Assembly: GCF_020616155.1 (NCBI RefSeq)
Contig: NZ_CP085530.1
Location: forward strand, 1,611,501-1,675,500
From: Vogesella sp. XCS3
GTDB taxonomy: Bacteria; Pseudomonadota; Gammaproteobacteria; Burkholderiales; Chromobacteriaceae
DNA: 64,000 nucleotides
Direction of reading: 5' to 3'
In this document: positions 49,019 to 59,337 of the stretch, piece by piece
How the letters are laid out: each line of letters opens with the position of its first letter
Numbering within the stretch: position 1 is the first letter of the stretch
Translations under genes and position numbers: made by a program
Notes under the pieces: generated by a model
What the model saw: only the letters and a program-made list of their open reading frames with translations
Database searches by the model: none
What the model was told of the DNA's origin: nothing

Positions 49019-49621
49019 CTAGATGAACAGGTCGATATCGCCACCATGCTTTTGCTCGGTATCGCGGTCGATACGGCGGCGGTAGCTTTCTTCTTCCTGC
49101 ACCAGGGTTTGTTGCGGGTTGATCTTTTTCACCATCACCTTGCCGGTATCGGTAAAAAAGTAGATCTTGCGCGCAATATCCAGCCCCAAGTCCTCGGCCA
49201 CGATAGGGATGTTCTCCTGCGCCAGGAAGGCGCGCACGAAACCGGCGTTGCGCTGGCCGATGTTCACCGTGGTCATGCCGGCAATCACATTACCGCCGCC
49301 AAACACCTTGGCTTCCAGCGTGCTGCGGTTGGCGCCCAACTTGAGCATGTCGTTAATCAGCAGCTCCATGGCGTGGGTACCAAAGCGCGCGGGCATCAGG
49401 CGGTCGCTATTGCTGCTGCCTTGGTCCGGCAGCATGAAGTGATTCATGCCGGCAATGCCGGTTTTGCGGTCACGCAAACAGGCCGAGACACAGGACCCCA
49501 GCACGGTAACCAGCAGTAAGCCGTCTGCGGAGGCTTCGTACTCCCCTGGCAACAGCTTGGCGGCAGCGCGGCCGAAGCTTTTATCGAAATATCGATGATG
49601 AGCCGTACCGGCGATTGTCAT
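49019..49621 (-). CDS. cheD: Chemoreceptor glutamine deamidase CheD
   Basis: The 200-residue protein has the CheD active-site stretch [31 protein letters not shown] with the catalytic cysteine and histidine, then [18 protein letters not shown] and [11 protein letters not shown]. CheD deamidates glutamines in receptor methylation helices and can bind CheC-type proteins. Its start overlaps the cheB stop by four bases, so it is the last gene of the leftward chemotaxis operon and probably serves the receptor of that operon. Confidence 0.93.
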   Translation of the reverse strand: MTIAGTAHHRYFDKSFGRAAAKLLPGEYEASADGLLLVTVLGSCVSACLRDRKTGIAGMNHFMLPDQGSSNSDRLMPARFGTHAMELLINDMLKLGANRSTLEAKVFGGGNVIAGMTTVNIGQRNAGFVRAFLAQENIPIVAEDLGLDIARKIYFFTDTGKVMVKKINPQQTLVQEEESYRRRIDRDTEQKHGGDIDLFI

Positions 49622-50700
49622 CCGGCGTCCCTCGTCGATTTGCCAGCCAGATAGGCCAGCACCCGTTCTGCCACTTTATCCAGCGAGGCCACCTCGTGTA
49701 CCGCACCGATTTCGTAAGCAGCCCGCGGCATGCCATACACCACACAGGAAGCCTGGTCCTGGCCGATATTGAACGCCCCGGCTTCGCGCATGCGCAGCAT
49801 GCCTGCCGCACCATCCCGCCCCATACCGGTAAGAATCACCCCGACGGCACGCTTGCCCAACAGGTTGGCTGCAGAGTCGAACAACACGTCGACAGCCGGA
49901 CGGTGGCGGTTCACCGGCTCGCTCTGGCTCAGCTCGGTTACAAAACCGCTTGCCACCTTGCGCAGGCTAAGGTGGGAATGGCCAGGCGCAATGTAGACGT
50001 GCCCGGGCAAAACAGGCTGCCCGTCGGTAGCTTCACATACCGACATGGCACAGCACTGGTCCAGGCGGCGCGCAAAAGACAGGGTAAAGTTTTCCGGCAT
50101 ATGCTGCACCACCAGCACCGGCGGCGTATCAGCGGGCAAGGCAGACAGGAACTCGCGCAGGGCCTCGGTGCCACCGGTAGATGCCCCCACCACGATGATG
50201 GCATCGCGGGGCAGGATGGCAGAGGCGGCAGGGATGCGCGGCTGGGCGGTGGCACTGTCACGCTGGATAAAGCGCGCCGGCAAACGCACGCGCGCATCGG
50301 CCGCCATACGGATTTTCTCGCAGATTTTCTCGGCGTAATCCAGCATGCCACGGCTGATATCCAGCTGCGGCTTGGCAATGCAGTCGACGGCCCCCAGCTC
50401 CAGCGCCCGCAAGGCGGTTTCCGAGCCGCTAGCCGTCAATGAGGAAATCATCAGCACCGGGGTTGGCCGCAAGCTCATCAGACGGCGCAGAAACTCCAGG
50501 CCGTCCATCTTGGGCATTTCAACGTCAAGGGTGATCACGTCCGGGTTGGTTTCACGGATACGTTCGCGGGCAGCAACCGGGTCCGGGGCAAACGCCACGA
50601 CTTCCATATCGCTTTGTTCATTGATGATCTTGCCCAGCAACTCGCGTATCAGCGCTGAATCATCAACTACGACCACGCGTATCTTGCGCTCCGGGTTCAT
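49618..50700 (-). CDS. cheB: Chemotaxis methylesterase CheB
   Basis: The 360-residue protein has an N-terminal receiver domain ([11 protein letters not shown], phosphoacceptor Asp59 in [11 protein letters not shown]) and a C-terminal esterase with the catalytic triad in [16 protein letters not shown] (Ser), [10 protein letters not shown] (His) and [13 protein letters not shown] (Asp). Phosphorylation by CheA activates it to demethylate receptors. Its ATG overlaps the cheR stop by four bases and its stop overlaps the cheD start. Confidence 0.95.
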   Translation of the reverse strand: MNPERKIRVVVVDDSALIRELLGKIINEQSDMEVVAFAPDPVAARERIRETNPDVITLDVEMPKMDGLEFLRRLMSLRPTPVLMISSLTASGSETALRALELGAVDCIAKPQLDISRGMLDYAEKICEKIRMAADARVRLPARFIQRDSATAQPRIPAASAILPRDAIIVVGASTGGTEALREFLSALPADTPPVLVVQHMPENFTLSFARRLDQCCAMSVCEATDGQPVLPGHVYIAPGHSHLSLRKVASGFVTELSQSEPVNRHRPAVDVLFDSAANLLGKRAVGVILTGMGRDGAAGMLRMREAGAFNIGQDQASCVVYGMPRAAYEIGAVHEVASLDKVAERVLAYLAGKSTRDAG

Positions 50701-51566
50701 GGTGTTTTTCCACTCGCCAGGCGGTAAGCGGTCTTGCCGCAGGGCGAAAAGGTATCGGTTATATGCTGGATATTCTCGGAATGCCCCAGCAGTAATAAGC
50801 CATGCGGTTTCAGGTACTGGGCAAAATGCTCCAGGATCCCGGCTTGCGTAGGCTTATCAAAATAGATCAGCACATTGCGGCAAAAAATTACGTCAAACAT
50901 GCCTAGCTGTGGCCAGCTGCGATCAACCAGATTGATCTGGCGGAATTCCATATTGCGCATCAGGCCCGACTTGACCTTGACCATGCCTTCGTTCTGACCG
51001 CGCCCGCGCAAAAAGAACTGCTTGAGCTGCTGGTCACTGAGCTTGGCAATTCTATCGAGAGCGTACACCCCTCCGGCCGCCTTCTTCAAGACATTGGTAT
51101 CAATATCCGACGCAACGATATGATAATTACCCGACCTTACCGCCGGGTCGAGCGTCATGGCGATTGAATAGGGCTCTTCGCCGGTAGACGAGGCCGAGCT
51201 CCACACACGGTAGGCCTCGCCACGGTCGGCGTGCTTCTGCGCGTGCTGATGCAGGATATCGAAGTGGTGCTGTTCGCGGAAAAACGATGTGAGGTTGGTG
51301 GTGAGCGCATTGATGAAATGCTCCCACTCGTGCGCCCCGTCGGGCGAGCGCAACAAGGCCAGGTAGTCGGTAAAGTTGGCGACACCAAGCCGGCGCACAT
51401 GTTTGGCCAGCCTGGCGTACGCCATGTGGTTTTTTACCGCACTCAGGGCAATACCGGTTTTGTCGTAAAGCAACTCGCGGATGATGCGGAAATCTTCATC
51501 GGAGAAATGAAGATCCCGCGCAAAGATGCTTTCCTTATCGCTGGCTGTGCTCAGAACTCCTCCCAC
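50697..51566 (-). CDS. cheR: Chemotaxis methyltransferase CheR
   Basis: The protein of about 289 residues has the CheR N-terminal helical domain and the SAM-binding C-terminal domain with [41 protein letters not shown] and [11 protein letters not shown]. It methylates receptor glutamates. GTG at 51566 was taken as start because AAGG lies just before it; it overlaps the end of the receptor gene by 16 bases. The upstream receptor ends in a CheR-docking pentapeptide, which this enzyme should recognise. Confidence 0.92.
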   Translation of the reverse strand: MGGVLSTASDKESIFARDLHFSDEDFRIIRELLYDKTGIALSAVKNHMAYARLAKHVRRLGVANFTDYLALLRSPDGAHEWEHFINALTTNLTSFFREQHHFDILHQHAQKHADRGEAYRVWSSASSTGEEPYSIAMTLDPAVRSGNYHIVASDIDTNVLKKAAGGVYALDRIAKLSDQQLKQFFLRGRGQNEGMVKVKSGLMRNMEFRQINLVDRSWPQLGMFDVIFCRNVLIYFDKPTQAGILEHFAQYLKPHGLLLLGHSENIQHITDTFSPCGKTAYRLASGKTP

Positions 51567-54289
51567 TCGCCTTCATCCGTCGCGGCCGGGCGTACGGCCT
51601 GGTGGTTCATGGCGGGCAACGCTTTACGCACGGGTGCGGGTGGCTGCGGCACCAGCACGCTGGCTTGCGGCTTGCGCTCCTGCTTGCGTGTCACGGCGCC
51701 GAGCTGATCCAGCTTGAAGATAGCCACGGCATCGCGCAGATTCGAGGCCTGCTCTTCCAGCGATTCGGCAGCCGCGGCAGCCTCTTCAACCAGCGCGGCA
51801 TTCTTCTGCGTGTTCTCGTCCATCTGGCTTACCGCCAGGTTGACTTGCTCGATGCCGGAGCTCTGCTCGATGGAAGCGGCCGAGATTTCGCTCATGATGT
51901 CGGTAACACGGCGAATGGACGAGACGATCTCTTCCATGGTGCGGCCCGCTTCGTCTACCAGACGGGTACCGGACTCCACTTTTTCTACCGAGTCGCCAAT
52001 CAGGCCCTTGATTTCTTTGGCAGCGGCTGCCGAACGCTGCGCCAGGTTGCGCACCTCGCTGGCTACCACGGCAAAGCCACGGCCCTGCTCGCCGGCACGG
52101 GCGGCCTCTACCGCCGCGTTCAGCGCCAGGATATTGGTCTGGAAGGCAATACCGTCGATCACACTGATGATGTCCACAATCTTGGTGGCACTCTCGTTGA
52201 TCTCGTTCATGGTGGACACCACTTTGCCCACTACCACACCACCACGCGACGCAATATCGGAGGCACCCACCGCCAGGCTGTTGGCCTTGCGCGAGTTCTC
52301 GGCGTTCTGCTTCACGGTACTGGTGATTTCTTCCATGCTGGAGGCGGTTTCCTCCAGGCTGGCGGCTTGCTGCTCGGTACGGCTGGACAGGTTGACGTTA
52401 CCAGCCGAAATTTCCTGCGCCGCGGTATTGATGGCGTCGGTGGCTTCCTTGATGTTGCCAACGATCTCTTTCAGGCGCGCTACGGTCAGGTTGGTATCGT
52501 TGCGCAGCTGGCCGAACATGCCTTCGTATTCCGCTTCTATCGTGCGGGTCAGGTCACCGGCAGCCAGGCCGGACAGCACCTGGGCGATATCGCCCAAGCC
52601 ACGGCTGGACACATCCAGCAGCTGGTTCACCTGGCCGGACAAGGTGGCAAAGAAACCGGTTTTGCCATCCAGCGGGATACGCTGGCTGAAGTCACCGTTG
52701 GCCGCAGCACCCACCACTTCGGACACTTCTTTTTCTACACGTACTTCTTCGGTGCGGTCTGCCCACTCGACTACCGAGCCGATACGTTCACCGGTATCGC
52801 TGAATACCGGATTGGCGGTAAGGCGGAAGGTGCGGCCACCGACGCTGATCTGGCTGGTATGCGTGGTTTTCAGCGCTTCCAGCAAGCCGCGCTGATGCGC
52901 CGGGTTACGGTGGAAGACATCCATATTGGCACCCTGCAGCTTGCGGGCGTCAAAGTTTGGCAGTACGCGCTTGATGTCGTGCTCGGCCACCTGCAGCATG
53001 TCTTGTACGCTGCGGTTCAGGTAGATGATGTTGCGGTCGTTGTCGGCGATCATCACGTTGGACGACACATTGTCCAGCGCTTTGCGGATACGGGTGTTCT
53101 CTTCCAGCATGCGCAGGTCGGCTTCGCGCTTTTGCTGCTCCAGTGCTTCGCGCTTCAGCTGCTCGGTAATGTCCTGCCACTCCACCACAGTCCCCAGGGC
53201 GGCGCCTTGTTTGTTCAGGATAGGGGTAACGAACAGCACAAAAGTACGCACACCCACCTGGATGGTGGCCTTGTGCGGCGAACGCATGCTGGCCAGCATG
53301 CTGCGCTGGTGCTCGGGGCGCTTGTGGAAGCCATCGATATTGCTGCCTACCAGGTCACGGGCGCTAAAGCCTGGCAGCTCTTTCTTGATGTCCGCTTCGG
53401 CGTTTTGGAGCATGTCCGCTACTGCGCGGTTGGCGTACACCACGATATTGTCGGCATTGGCAATCATCACATTGGTGGCTGCGGCGTCCAGCGCGTTACG
53501 GATGCGGATATTCTCGACAGCCTTATCAGCAGCCTGCTTGATAAAGTAGAACAGGCTGCTGGTATCTTTTTCGCTAACTTGCAGCGTACTGGTTACCTCG
53601 CCGGTGGCCAGCTCTTGCATGAGTTTGGCAGCATCGGACGGCTCGCCACCAATCACACGGAACAACGAACGGCCAATCAGGTAGGCAGCCAGCAAGCCAA
53701 TCACAAGGGAAGCTACTAGGAAACCTTCGGTAATCAGCAGTGAGGTGTTGGCATCTTGCTGCAGGCTGACGCCGTGCTCCTTCGCCATGCCTTCTTCGTA
53801 GGTCACCAGCGCGTCGATGGCATTCAGATACGCTTTCTGCACATCACGCACGTCGGAAAACAGAAACGCCTTGGCTTCCGGCAGCTGGCCTGCGTTGAAC
53901 AGCGCGCTAAACTGACGCAGCTTGGCACGGTATTCCTGATCTGCCTTGACCAGGGCGGCCTGCATGGCCACCGACTCTTCCTCTGGCGGGTGCTGCTTCA
54001 GCACTTCCAGGGCTGCGTCGATGTTCTTGAGCTGCTCATCCAGCTCTTTTACCTGCGATGCCGCTACCTGCGGGTCGTCGGCCAGCAGGGCTGTACGTAC
54101 ACCGCGCGCCGTGGCATTGACGTTATCCACTACCTTGTTCACCGCACTGGCGCGCGGCATGTGGTTCCCGGTAATTTCCGCGCCACTTTCGATAATGGTC
54201 TGCAGGCGAAGTACCGACAAGATAGACGATGCGGCGATCAGGGCCAGCAGCACGCCGAAACCGATAACCAGTAACTGTTTGACTTTCAT
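51551..54289 (-). CDS. Methyl-accepting chemotaxis protein with two PAS domains and CheR-docking tail
   Basis: The 912-residue receptor has a membrane helix at 5-27, a four-helix periplasmic sensor, a second helix near 190-210, then two very similar PAS domains ([23 protein letters not shown] and [23 protein letters not shown], each followed by a FHxxPxHQR block), HAMP-like repeats and a signalling domain with [42 protein letters not shown]. The C-terminus ends in EWEEF, matching the NWETF-type pentapeptide that tethers CheR and CheB. It is the receptor of the leftward operon. Ligand unknown; PAS domains could sense redox or small molecules inside the cell. Confidence 0.93.
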   Translation of the reverse strand: MKVKQLLVIGFGVLLALIAASSILSVLRLQTIIESGAEITGNHMPRASAVNKVVDNVNATARGVRTALLADDPQVAASQVKELDEQLKNIDAALEVLKQHPPEEESVAMQAALVKADQEYRAKLRQFSALFNAGQLPEAKAFLFSDVRDVQKAYLNAIDALVTYEEGMAKEHGVSLQQDANTSLLITEGFLVASLVIGLLAAYLIGRSLFRVIGGEPSDAAKLMQELATGEVTSTLQVSEKDTSSLFYFIKQAADKAVENIRIRNALDAAATNVMIANADNIVVYANRAVADMLQNAEADIKKELPGFSARDLVGSNIDGFHKRPEHQRSMLASMRSPHKATIQVGVRTFVLFVTPILNKQGAALGTVVEWQDITEQLKREALEQQKREADLRMLEENTRIRKALDNVSSNVMIADNDRNIIYLNRSVQDMLQVAEHDIKRVLPNFDARKLQGANMDVFHRNPAHQRGLLEALKTTHTSQISVGGRTFRLTANPVFSDTGERIGSVVEWADRTEEVRVEKEVSEVVGAAANGDFSQRIPLDGKTGFFATLSGQVNQLLDVSSRGLGDIAQVLSGLAAGDLTRTIEAEYEGMFGQLRNDTNLTVARLKEIVGNIKEATDAINTAAQEISAGNVNLSSRTEQQAASLEETASSMEEITSTVKQNAENSRKANSLAVGASDIASRGGVVVGKVVSTMNEINESATKIVDIISVIDGIAFQTNILALNAAVEAARAGEQGRGFAVVASEVRNLAQRSAAAAKEIKGLIGDSVEKVESGTRLVDEAGRTMEEIVSSIRRVTDIMSEISAASIEQSSGIEQVNLAVSQMDENTQKNAALVEEAAAAAESLEEQASNLRDAVAIFKLDQLGAVTRKQERKPQASVLVPQPPAPVRKALPAMNHQAVRPAATDEGEWEEF

Positions 54290-54304
54290 GCCTTTTCCCC
54301 TGTT

Positions 54305-54814
54305 TTAAACGTTGGCCGCAACAGCCGCATCCATCAACGCCATCTCGTCACTGCTCATCAGTTTCTCGATATCCACCATGATGATCATGCGCTCCCCTAC
54401 CACCCCCAGCCCCTGGATGTAGTTGGTATTCATCACTGCACCGAATTCCGGCGCCGGGCGAATATCGTCCCCGGACAGCTCGATCACATCCGACACGCCA
54501 TCCACTACCATGCCGACCGTGCGGTTGAGCACGTTCAGGATAATGACCACGGTGAAGTCGTTATAAATGACGTTGCCCACATCAAACTTGATGCGCATAT
54601 CCACGATAGGCACGATATGCCCGCGCAGATTGATCACACCCTTGATAAAGCTGGGCGACTTCGCCAGGCGGGTTACCGCGTCGTAGCCGCGGATTTCCTG
54701 TACTTTCAGAATATCGATACCGTACTCTTCGTTACCCAGCGCAAAGACCAGGTATTCGCGTCTGATTTTGTCGGTATCACTGCTGTTGTTAGCGTCCATG
54801 GTGGCAACACCCAT
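54305..54814 (-). CDS. cheW: Chemotaxis coupling protein CheW
   Basis: The product of about 169 residues has the CheW fold: [57 protein letters not shown] and [14 protein letters not shown]. It links the receptor to CheA. Two starts are possible: ATG 54814 with AGG eight bases upstream, taken here, or ATG 54799. It starts 12 bases after the cheA stop and precedes the receptor gene by 15 bases. Confidence 0.93.
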   Translation of the reverse strand: MGVATMDANNSSDTDKIRREYLVFALGNEEYGIDILKVQEIRGYDAVTRLAKSPSFIKGVINLRGHIVPIVDMRIKFDVGNVIYNDFTVVIILNVLNRTVGMVVDGVSDVIELSGDDIRPAPEFGAVMNTNYIQGLGVVGERMIIMVDIEKLMSSDEMALMDAAVAANV

Positions 54815-54826
54815 CACTAGCACCTG

Positions 54827-57061
54827 TTAATGAAGCTGCGCGGTGAGTATGTCACCGTGCGCTTTTTGTAAATTCACCCGGACAATGGCCGCCACGTCCA
54901 GAATCAGCGCGACGCGGCCATCACCCATAATGGTGGCACCGGACAGCCCCTCTACCTTGCGGTAGTTGGCCTCCAGGTTTTTCACCACAAACTGTTGCTG
55001 CCCCAGTAGCTCGTCCACCATCAGCGCTACTTTCTGGCCGCTGGATTCCACAATGATCAGGATGGATTTATCGGGCTGCGCGGCCGGAGCATCAATAGAG
55101 AAGTATTCCGCCACGCTGACAATAGGCAGGTATTCGCCACGCACACTCACCACCTGGCCACGACCGGCAATGGTTTTGACTTCACTTGGCGCAGGCTGCA
55201 GCGACTCCAGAATGTAGTTCAGCGGCAAAACATAGGTTTCGTCGGCAATCTTGATCGACATGCCATCCATGATGGCCAGCGTAAGCGGCAGGCGGATGGT
55301 CATGGTGGTGCCAATATCGACCATGCTGCTGATATCGATGCGGCCACCCATGGCCACAATATTCTTGCGTACCACGTCCATGCCAACCCCACGGCCGGAA
55401 ACATCGGTAACTTCGGCAGCGGTGGAGAAGCCGGGCTCGAAGATCAGGGCCCACACCTCGGTGTCGCTCATACTGTCGGTTACCGGCAGGCCGCTTTCGC
55501 GCGCCTTGGCCAGGATCTTGTCGCGGCGCAAACCGGCACCGTCGTCGGTCACCTCGATCACGATACTGCCGCCTTCGTGGAAAGCACGTAGCGTCAAGAG
55601 GCCGGTTTCTTTCTTGCCTTTGGCACGGCGCTGCTCTGGCGACTCGATGCCATGGTCCAGGCTGTTGCGCACCAGGTGGGTCAGCGGGTCGGACAGCTTT
55701 TCGATAAAGCCTTTATCCAGCTCGGTGTTCTCGCCCACCATTTTCAGCTCGACTTGCTTGTCCAGCTTGCCCGCCAGGTCGCGTACCACCCGCGGGAAAC
55801 GATTGAACACAAACGCGATCGGCATCATGCGGATGGACATCACGGCTTCTTGCAACTCACGCGAGTTACGTTGCAGCAGCGATATGCTGTTCAGCAGGTT
55901 CTCGTGCTCGACCGAATCAAGCCCAGAGCCGTACTGCATCAGCATGGACTGGGTAATCACCAGCTCGCCCACCAGGTTCAACAGCAGGTCGACCTTATCG
56001 GTACTGACGCGGATGGAGTTCTCACCGGCGCTCGGGGCAGCAGCAGGTGCGGAGCGCACCTCCGCACGAACAGGCTCTTTAACCGCGACAGGGACGGCTG
56101 GGCTACCCGAAGTGCTGGGTGCAGCAACAGGTACTGCGGCAAGGGGCTCGAACAGACCAAAACCGTCTTCTTCAAAAGCGATGCCGGTTTTGCCATTGGC
56201 CGAACCCGCTGGTAGCGGCGCGAACAGGCCGAAGCCATCTTCCTCGAACGCGATATCGCCGCTATTTGCCTCATGACTGGCAGGCAACGGGGCAAAAAGA
56301 CCGAAACCATCTTCTTCGAAAGCAATGTCACCGGACGGTGCGATCGGCGGCAAGGAGAAGAAACCGACACCGTCATCTTCGACGGTCACATCCTCCACCA
56401 CCTTGAATGCCTCGGGCGGCAACAAGAAAGCGAGCATTTCCACCACGTCGTCACAAGGGGACTCCGTGCCGAGCAAGGCCAGGGCCGGAATAACCGGGTC
56501 TGCCTGCTCGTCCGGTGCCTGCATGATCTGCAGACTGCCCAATGCGGCTAGCCGCTGCCACAGCTCCTCAATGTGCATGGCAACGGGTGGGTAGATTTCG
56601 ATATGTAACCGGCTAGGCACCGCCGCAGCGACGGGCTGTGCAGCCGCAACGGGTGGCCGGGGCACCGCCTGGCCGGGAATGGAAAGCTGTTCCAGCTTTT
56701 GCTTGAGTACCGCAATGCGAGCTTCGTCTACAGGCTCGTCACCACGGTGGAAAGCCAGCATTTCCTTGAGCAGGTCGCCAGAGAGCAATGAGGCATCAAC
56801 AATATCCCTGCTGAGCGGCAGCTCGTTCTTGCGAACTTTATCCAGCAGGTTTTCCAGTACATGCGTCAACTCGGCCAGATCGCTGAAGCCGAAGGTAGCC
56901 GCACCGCCTTTTATGGAGTGCGCCGCACGAAAAATGGCATTGAGATCTTCTGACTCTGGCTGCTGTACATTGATCGCCAGTAGAAGCGATTCCATATTGA
57001 CTAAGTGTTCTGCAGTCTCATCGAAGAACACCTGATGAAACTGCGACATGTCAAAAGTCAT
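54827..57061 (-). CDS. cheA: Chemotaxis histidine kinase CheA (leftward cluster)
   Basis: The 744-residue kinase has an HPt domain with His48 in AAHSIKGGAATFG, a linker, a dimerisation domain starting IRVSTDKVDLLLNLVGELVITQ near 350, an ATPase domain with LTHLVRNSLDHGIE, VTDDGAGLRR, FEPGFSTA and GRGVGMDVV, and a C-terminal CheW-like domain. The linker is unusual: four imperfect copies of a unit around FEEDGFGLFAPLPA lie at about residues 230-310. It autophosphorylates and feeds CheY and CheB. GGGGGCGTCC precedes the ATG. Confidence 0.95.
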   Translation of the reverse strand: MTFDMSQFHQVFFDETAEHLVNMESLLLAINVQQPESEDLNAIFRAAHSIKGGAATFGFSDLAELTHVLENLLDKVRKNELPLSRDIVDASLLSGDLLKEMLAFHRGDEPVDEARIAVLKQKLEQLSIPGQAVPRPPVAAAQPVAAAVPSRLHIEIYPPVAMHIEELWQRLAALGSLQIMQAPDEQADPVIPALALLGTESPCDDVVEMLAFLLPPEAFKVVEDVTVEDDGVGFFSLPPIAPSGDIAFEEDGFGLFAPLPASHEANSGDIAFEEDGFGLFAPLPAGSANGKTGIAFEEDGFGLFEPLAAVPVAAPSTSGSPAVPVAVKEPVRAEVRSAPAAAPSAGENSIRVSTDKVDLLLNLVGELVITQSMLMQYGSGLDSVEHENLLNSISLLQRNSRELQEAVMSIRMMPIAFVFNRFPRVVRDLAGKLDKQVELKMVGENTELDKGFIEKLSDPLTHLVRNSLDHGIESPEQRRAKGKKETGLLTLRAFHEGGSIVIEVTDDGAGLRRDKILAKARESGLPVTDSMSDTEVWALIFEPGFSTAAEVTDVSGRGVGMDVVRKNIVAMGGRIDISSMVDIGTTMTIRLPLTLAIMDGMSIKIADETYVLPLNYILESLQPAPSEVKTIAGRGQVVSVRGEYLPIVSVAEYFSIDAPAAQPDKSILIIVESSGQKVALMVDELLGQQQFVVKNLEANYRKVEGLSGATIMGDGRVALILDVAAIVRVNLQKAHGDILTAQLH

Positions 57062-57092
57062 GGACGCCCCCTAGATAATGATTTTCTGATGG

Positions 57093-57458
57093 TTAGCCAA
57101 CAAGGCGGCGTACAACGTCTACCAGCTTTTGGGGGTCAAAGGGCTTTACCAGCCAGCCGGTAGCACCAGCAGCCCGGCCCTGGGCTTTCATCTGGTCGCT
57201 GGACTCGGTTGTCAGCATCAGGATGGGGACAGATGCGTAATTCGGCAGGCGGCGCAACGAGCGGATCAGCGTCAGGCCGTCCATGCCCGGCATATTCTGG
57301 TCGGTGAGTACCAGGTCTACCTGGCCTGCTTGTGCCTTGGATAGCCCGGCATTGCCATCGGAAGCCTCAATGACTTCGTAACCGGCACTTTTCAGGGTGA
57401 AGGCAACCATTTGGCGAATCGAGGCGGAGTCGTCCACCGTTAGAATTCTTTTAGCCAT
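57093..57458 (-). CDS. cheY: CheY-type response regulator (leftward cluster)
   Basis: The 121-residue single receiver domain has VDDSASIRQM at residues 8-17, phosphoacceptor Asp53 in LVLTDQNMPGMDG, the threonine in MLTTESS and the lysine in GWLVKPF. It receives phosphate from the neighbouring CheA. It lies 31 bases upstream of cheA in the same transcript. Unlike the second CheY of this window it is less similar to E. coli CheY, so it may act on something other than the flagellar motor. Confidence 0.93.
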   Translation of the reverse strand: MAKRILTVDDSASIRQMVAFTLKSAGYEVIEASDGNAGLSKAQAGQVDLVLTDQNMPGMDGLTLIRSLRRLPNYASVPILMLTTESSDQMKAQGRAAGATGWLVKPFDPQKLVDVVRRLVG

Positions 57459-57676
57459 AGACTCAGCAATCCATCTAGATTAAGTGTGCGCACAATTTAA
57501 ACGAAAAAGCCTGCGAAGCCACCATGTTTCTATACGTATTAGTCCATGCGTACCACTTTGGTCAATGTCATGCATGAATCCGGACGCATTTCACAGGCTG
57601 CTTGGCAAGCTACCAAACCGGCTGCGGCCAACCTGCGTCTTTAAACCGTGCGCAAGCAACCGTGCCGGCTCGTGGC

Positions 57677-57982
57677 TCAACGGATGGTGAAAAGCTTGGT
57701 AAAGCAGGCAATTTCCAGCACTTGACGCACGGTGTCCTTGCATTGCACCAAAGCCAGGTCTTTACCGGCAGCACCGGCCCGCTCCTTCAGCAGCAAGAGC
57801 ATGCCCAGAGCCGAGCTATCCAGGTAGGGCACCTGCTCAAAGTTCACATCGATGCTGCTTACGTCAGGGTTCTCCAGCAACTCCTGGCTAGCAGCACGGA
57901 AGTCTTTGTGAACATTGAAATCAAACTGTCCAATCAGCAAGATAATCCCGGTCTTGCCTTCTACTTTCACGATGGGCTTCAT
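57677..57982 (-). CDS. STAS-domain protein (anti-sigma factor antagonist type)
   Basis: The 101-residue protein reads MKPIVKVEGKTGIILLIGQFDF and has the STAS signature VPYLDSSALGMLLLLKERAGAAG with a phosphorylatable serine, as in SpoIIAA-like antagonists. Such proteins are switched by a serine kinase or phosphatase, or act as binding partners in chemosensory clusters. Start ATG at 57982 follows AGGAATGT and lies ten bases after the kinase stop, so the two are co-transcribed. A 218-base gap separates it from cheY. Confidence 0.9.
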   Translation of the reverse strand: MKPIVKVEGKTGIILLIGQFDFNVHKDFRAASQELLENPDVSSIDVNFEQVPYLDSSALGMLLLLKERAGAAGKDLALVQCKDTVRQVLEIACFTKLFTIR

Positions 57983-57992
57983 ACATTCCTCA

Positions 57993-59174
57993 TCAAATGG
58001 TTTGGTTGGATTGCACAACCGGCAGCTGCAACTCGAACACCGTGCCCCGGTCATCATGTTTGTACGTAATTGACCCTTTCATATCCTCGACCACTCTCTT
58101 GACAATGGCAAGGCCAAGCCCGGTGCCATTTGCCCTAGTGGTAAAGAAGGGGTCAAAAATCTGGGATTCTACCTGCTCGGGCACGCCAACGCCCTGATCA
58201 ATTACCCGAATGACGTAAAAATCCTGCTGCAATGCCGCCTCAAGTACCACCACAGACCCGGCAGGGGCATGTTCGCAGGCATTTTCCAGCAAATTCACCA
58301 GTGCGCCCAGCAGGTCGGAACGCCCCCCCAATACCACGGCATCCCCGCCGATTTGCGGCTGCCACTGCAGCTGCTTAGCGGCTAGTTGCGCCTGTACGAT
58401 AGCCTCCAGTTCGGACAATACCGACGAGATACCGATGGATTCCATCCCATCGCGCACCGGCCCAATGCGCACAAAGCGCAACATGTCCTGCACCAGTGAT
58501 TCCAGCGCCTGCAGCCGGTTCATCACCTTGCCGGCAAAACGGCTTCGCCCTTCTACCGGCAAATCATCACGCTGCAAGTTGGCCGCATACAACAAGGCAG
58601 TCGCCAGCGGGGTGCGTATCTGGTGCGCCAGCGACGCGGCCATGCGGCCCATCACCGCCAACCGCTCTTGCTGGGCAAGCTGCTGGTGCAGCTGGTGCAG
58701 ATTGCTCACATCTACCAGCAACAAGAATGAGCCAGCACCCGGCAATGGACAGGCCACAACGGTAAAGAACTGCATGGCACCTTGCTGGCGGACATACACA
58801 CCTTCGCGCTCGCTCTCATGAAAATGCGCATCCAGCAGCCAAGGCTGGCCTGGCTGCAAATCGGGCAACCAGCCATGTACGGCAGCATTCATGGCCACCA
58901 CGCAGCCACGCTCATCCAACTCTACTACCCCGGCAGGCATGACCTGCAACAGCGTGGACAAGCGTGCGGCAAGCTGCTCGTTGGCCGCAGACTTGGCGAC
59001 CAGTTCATCATTGGCCAGTTGCAACTTCACATTCAGCTCGGCCACCTGTGCCTCTAACAACTGATAGGCTTGAATCAGGTCATCCGTCACACTATTGAAG
59101 TGCTCCAGCGCACTGCGAAGTTGACCTTCGTCTGCTTTCATTCGTAAAACCCCGTTCAGTTGCGACACATCCAT
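57993..59174 (-). CDS. Soluble sensor histidine kinase (FleS/FlrB-like)
   Basis: The 393-residue protein has an N-terminal coiled coil (EAQVAELNVKLQLANDELVAKSAANEQLAARL), a small PAS domain (LLQVMPAGVVELDERGCVVAMNAAVHGWL) and a kinase core: phosphoacceptor His in MAASLAHQIRTPLATALLYAANL, N-box LVNLLENACEHAP, DQGVGVPEQ, FFTTRANGTGLGLAIV. No membrane helix is seen. It resembles FleS/FlrB kinases that control flagellar genes, but no NtrC-type partner lies in the window. ATG 59174 is the first start; ATG 59141 has a slightly better ribosome binding site. Confidence 0.88.
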   Translation of the reverse strand: MDVSQLNGVLRMKADEGQLRSALEHFNSVTDDLIQAYQLLEAQVAELNVKLQLANDELVAKSAANEQLAARLSTLLQVMPAGVVELDERGCVVAMNAAVHGWLPDLQPGQPWLLDAHFHESEREGVYVRQQGAMQFFTVVACPLPGAGSFLLLVDVSNLHQLHQQLAQQERLAVMGRMAASLAHQIRTPLATALLYAANLQRDDLPVEGRSRFAGKVMNRLQALESLVQDMLRFVRIGPVRDGMESIGISSVLSELEAIVQAQLAAKQLQWQPQIGGDAVVLGGRSDLLGALVNLLENACEHAPAGSVVVLEAALQQDFYVIRVIDQGVGVPEQVESQIFDPFFTTRANGTGLGLAIVKRVVEDMKGSITYKHDDRGTVFELQLPVVQSNQTI

Positions 59175-59337
59175 TTGTAAAACATGCTTGAACAGTATGA
59201 TAATGGACAAGAGACATCCGCGGCATCTTGCCGATTGGCAGGGCCACACAAACTTGCCCTAGCCTTTTTCCGCGGACAGAGTATGAATAGTATTGTCAGT
59301 GACCACGTTGAACGACAGCCAACCTCCGGAGGTTTCC

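Noticed and set aside
51602..53719. 705-codon forward open frame
   Set aside because: Antisense of the PAS-containing chemoreceptor gene.
56100..56400. Assembly or slippage error in the cheA linker repeats
   Set aside because: The copies differ at many bases and keep the reading frame, so they look like a genuine old duplication.
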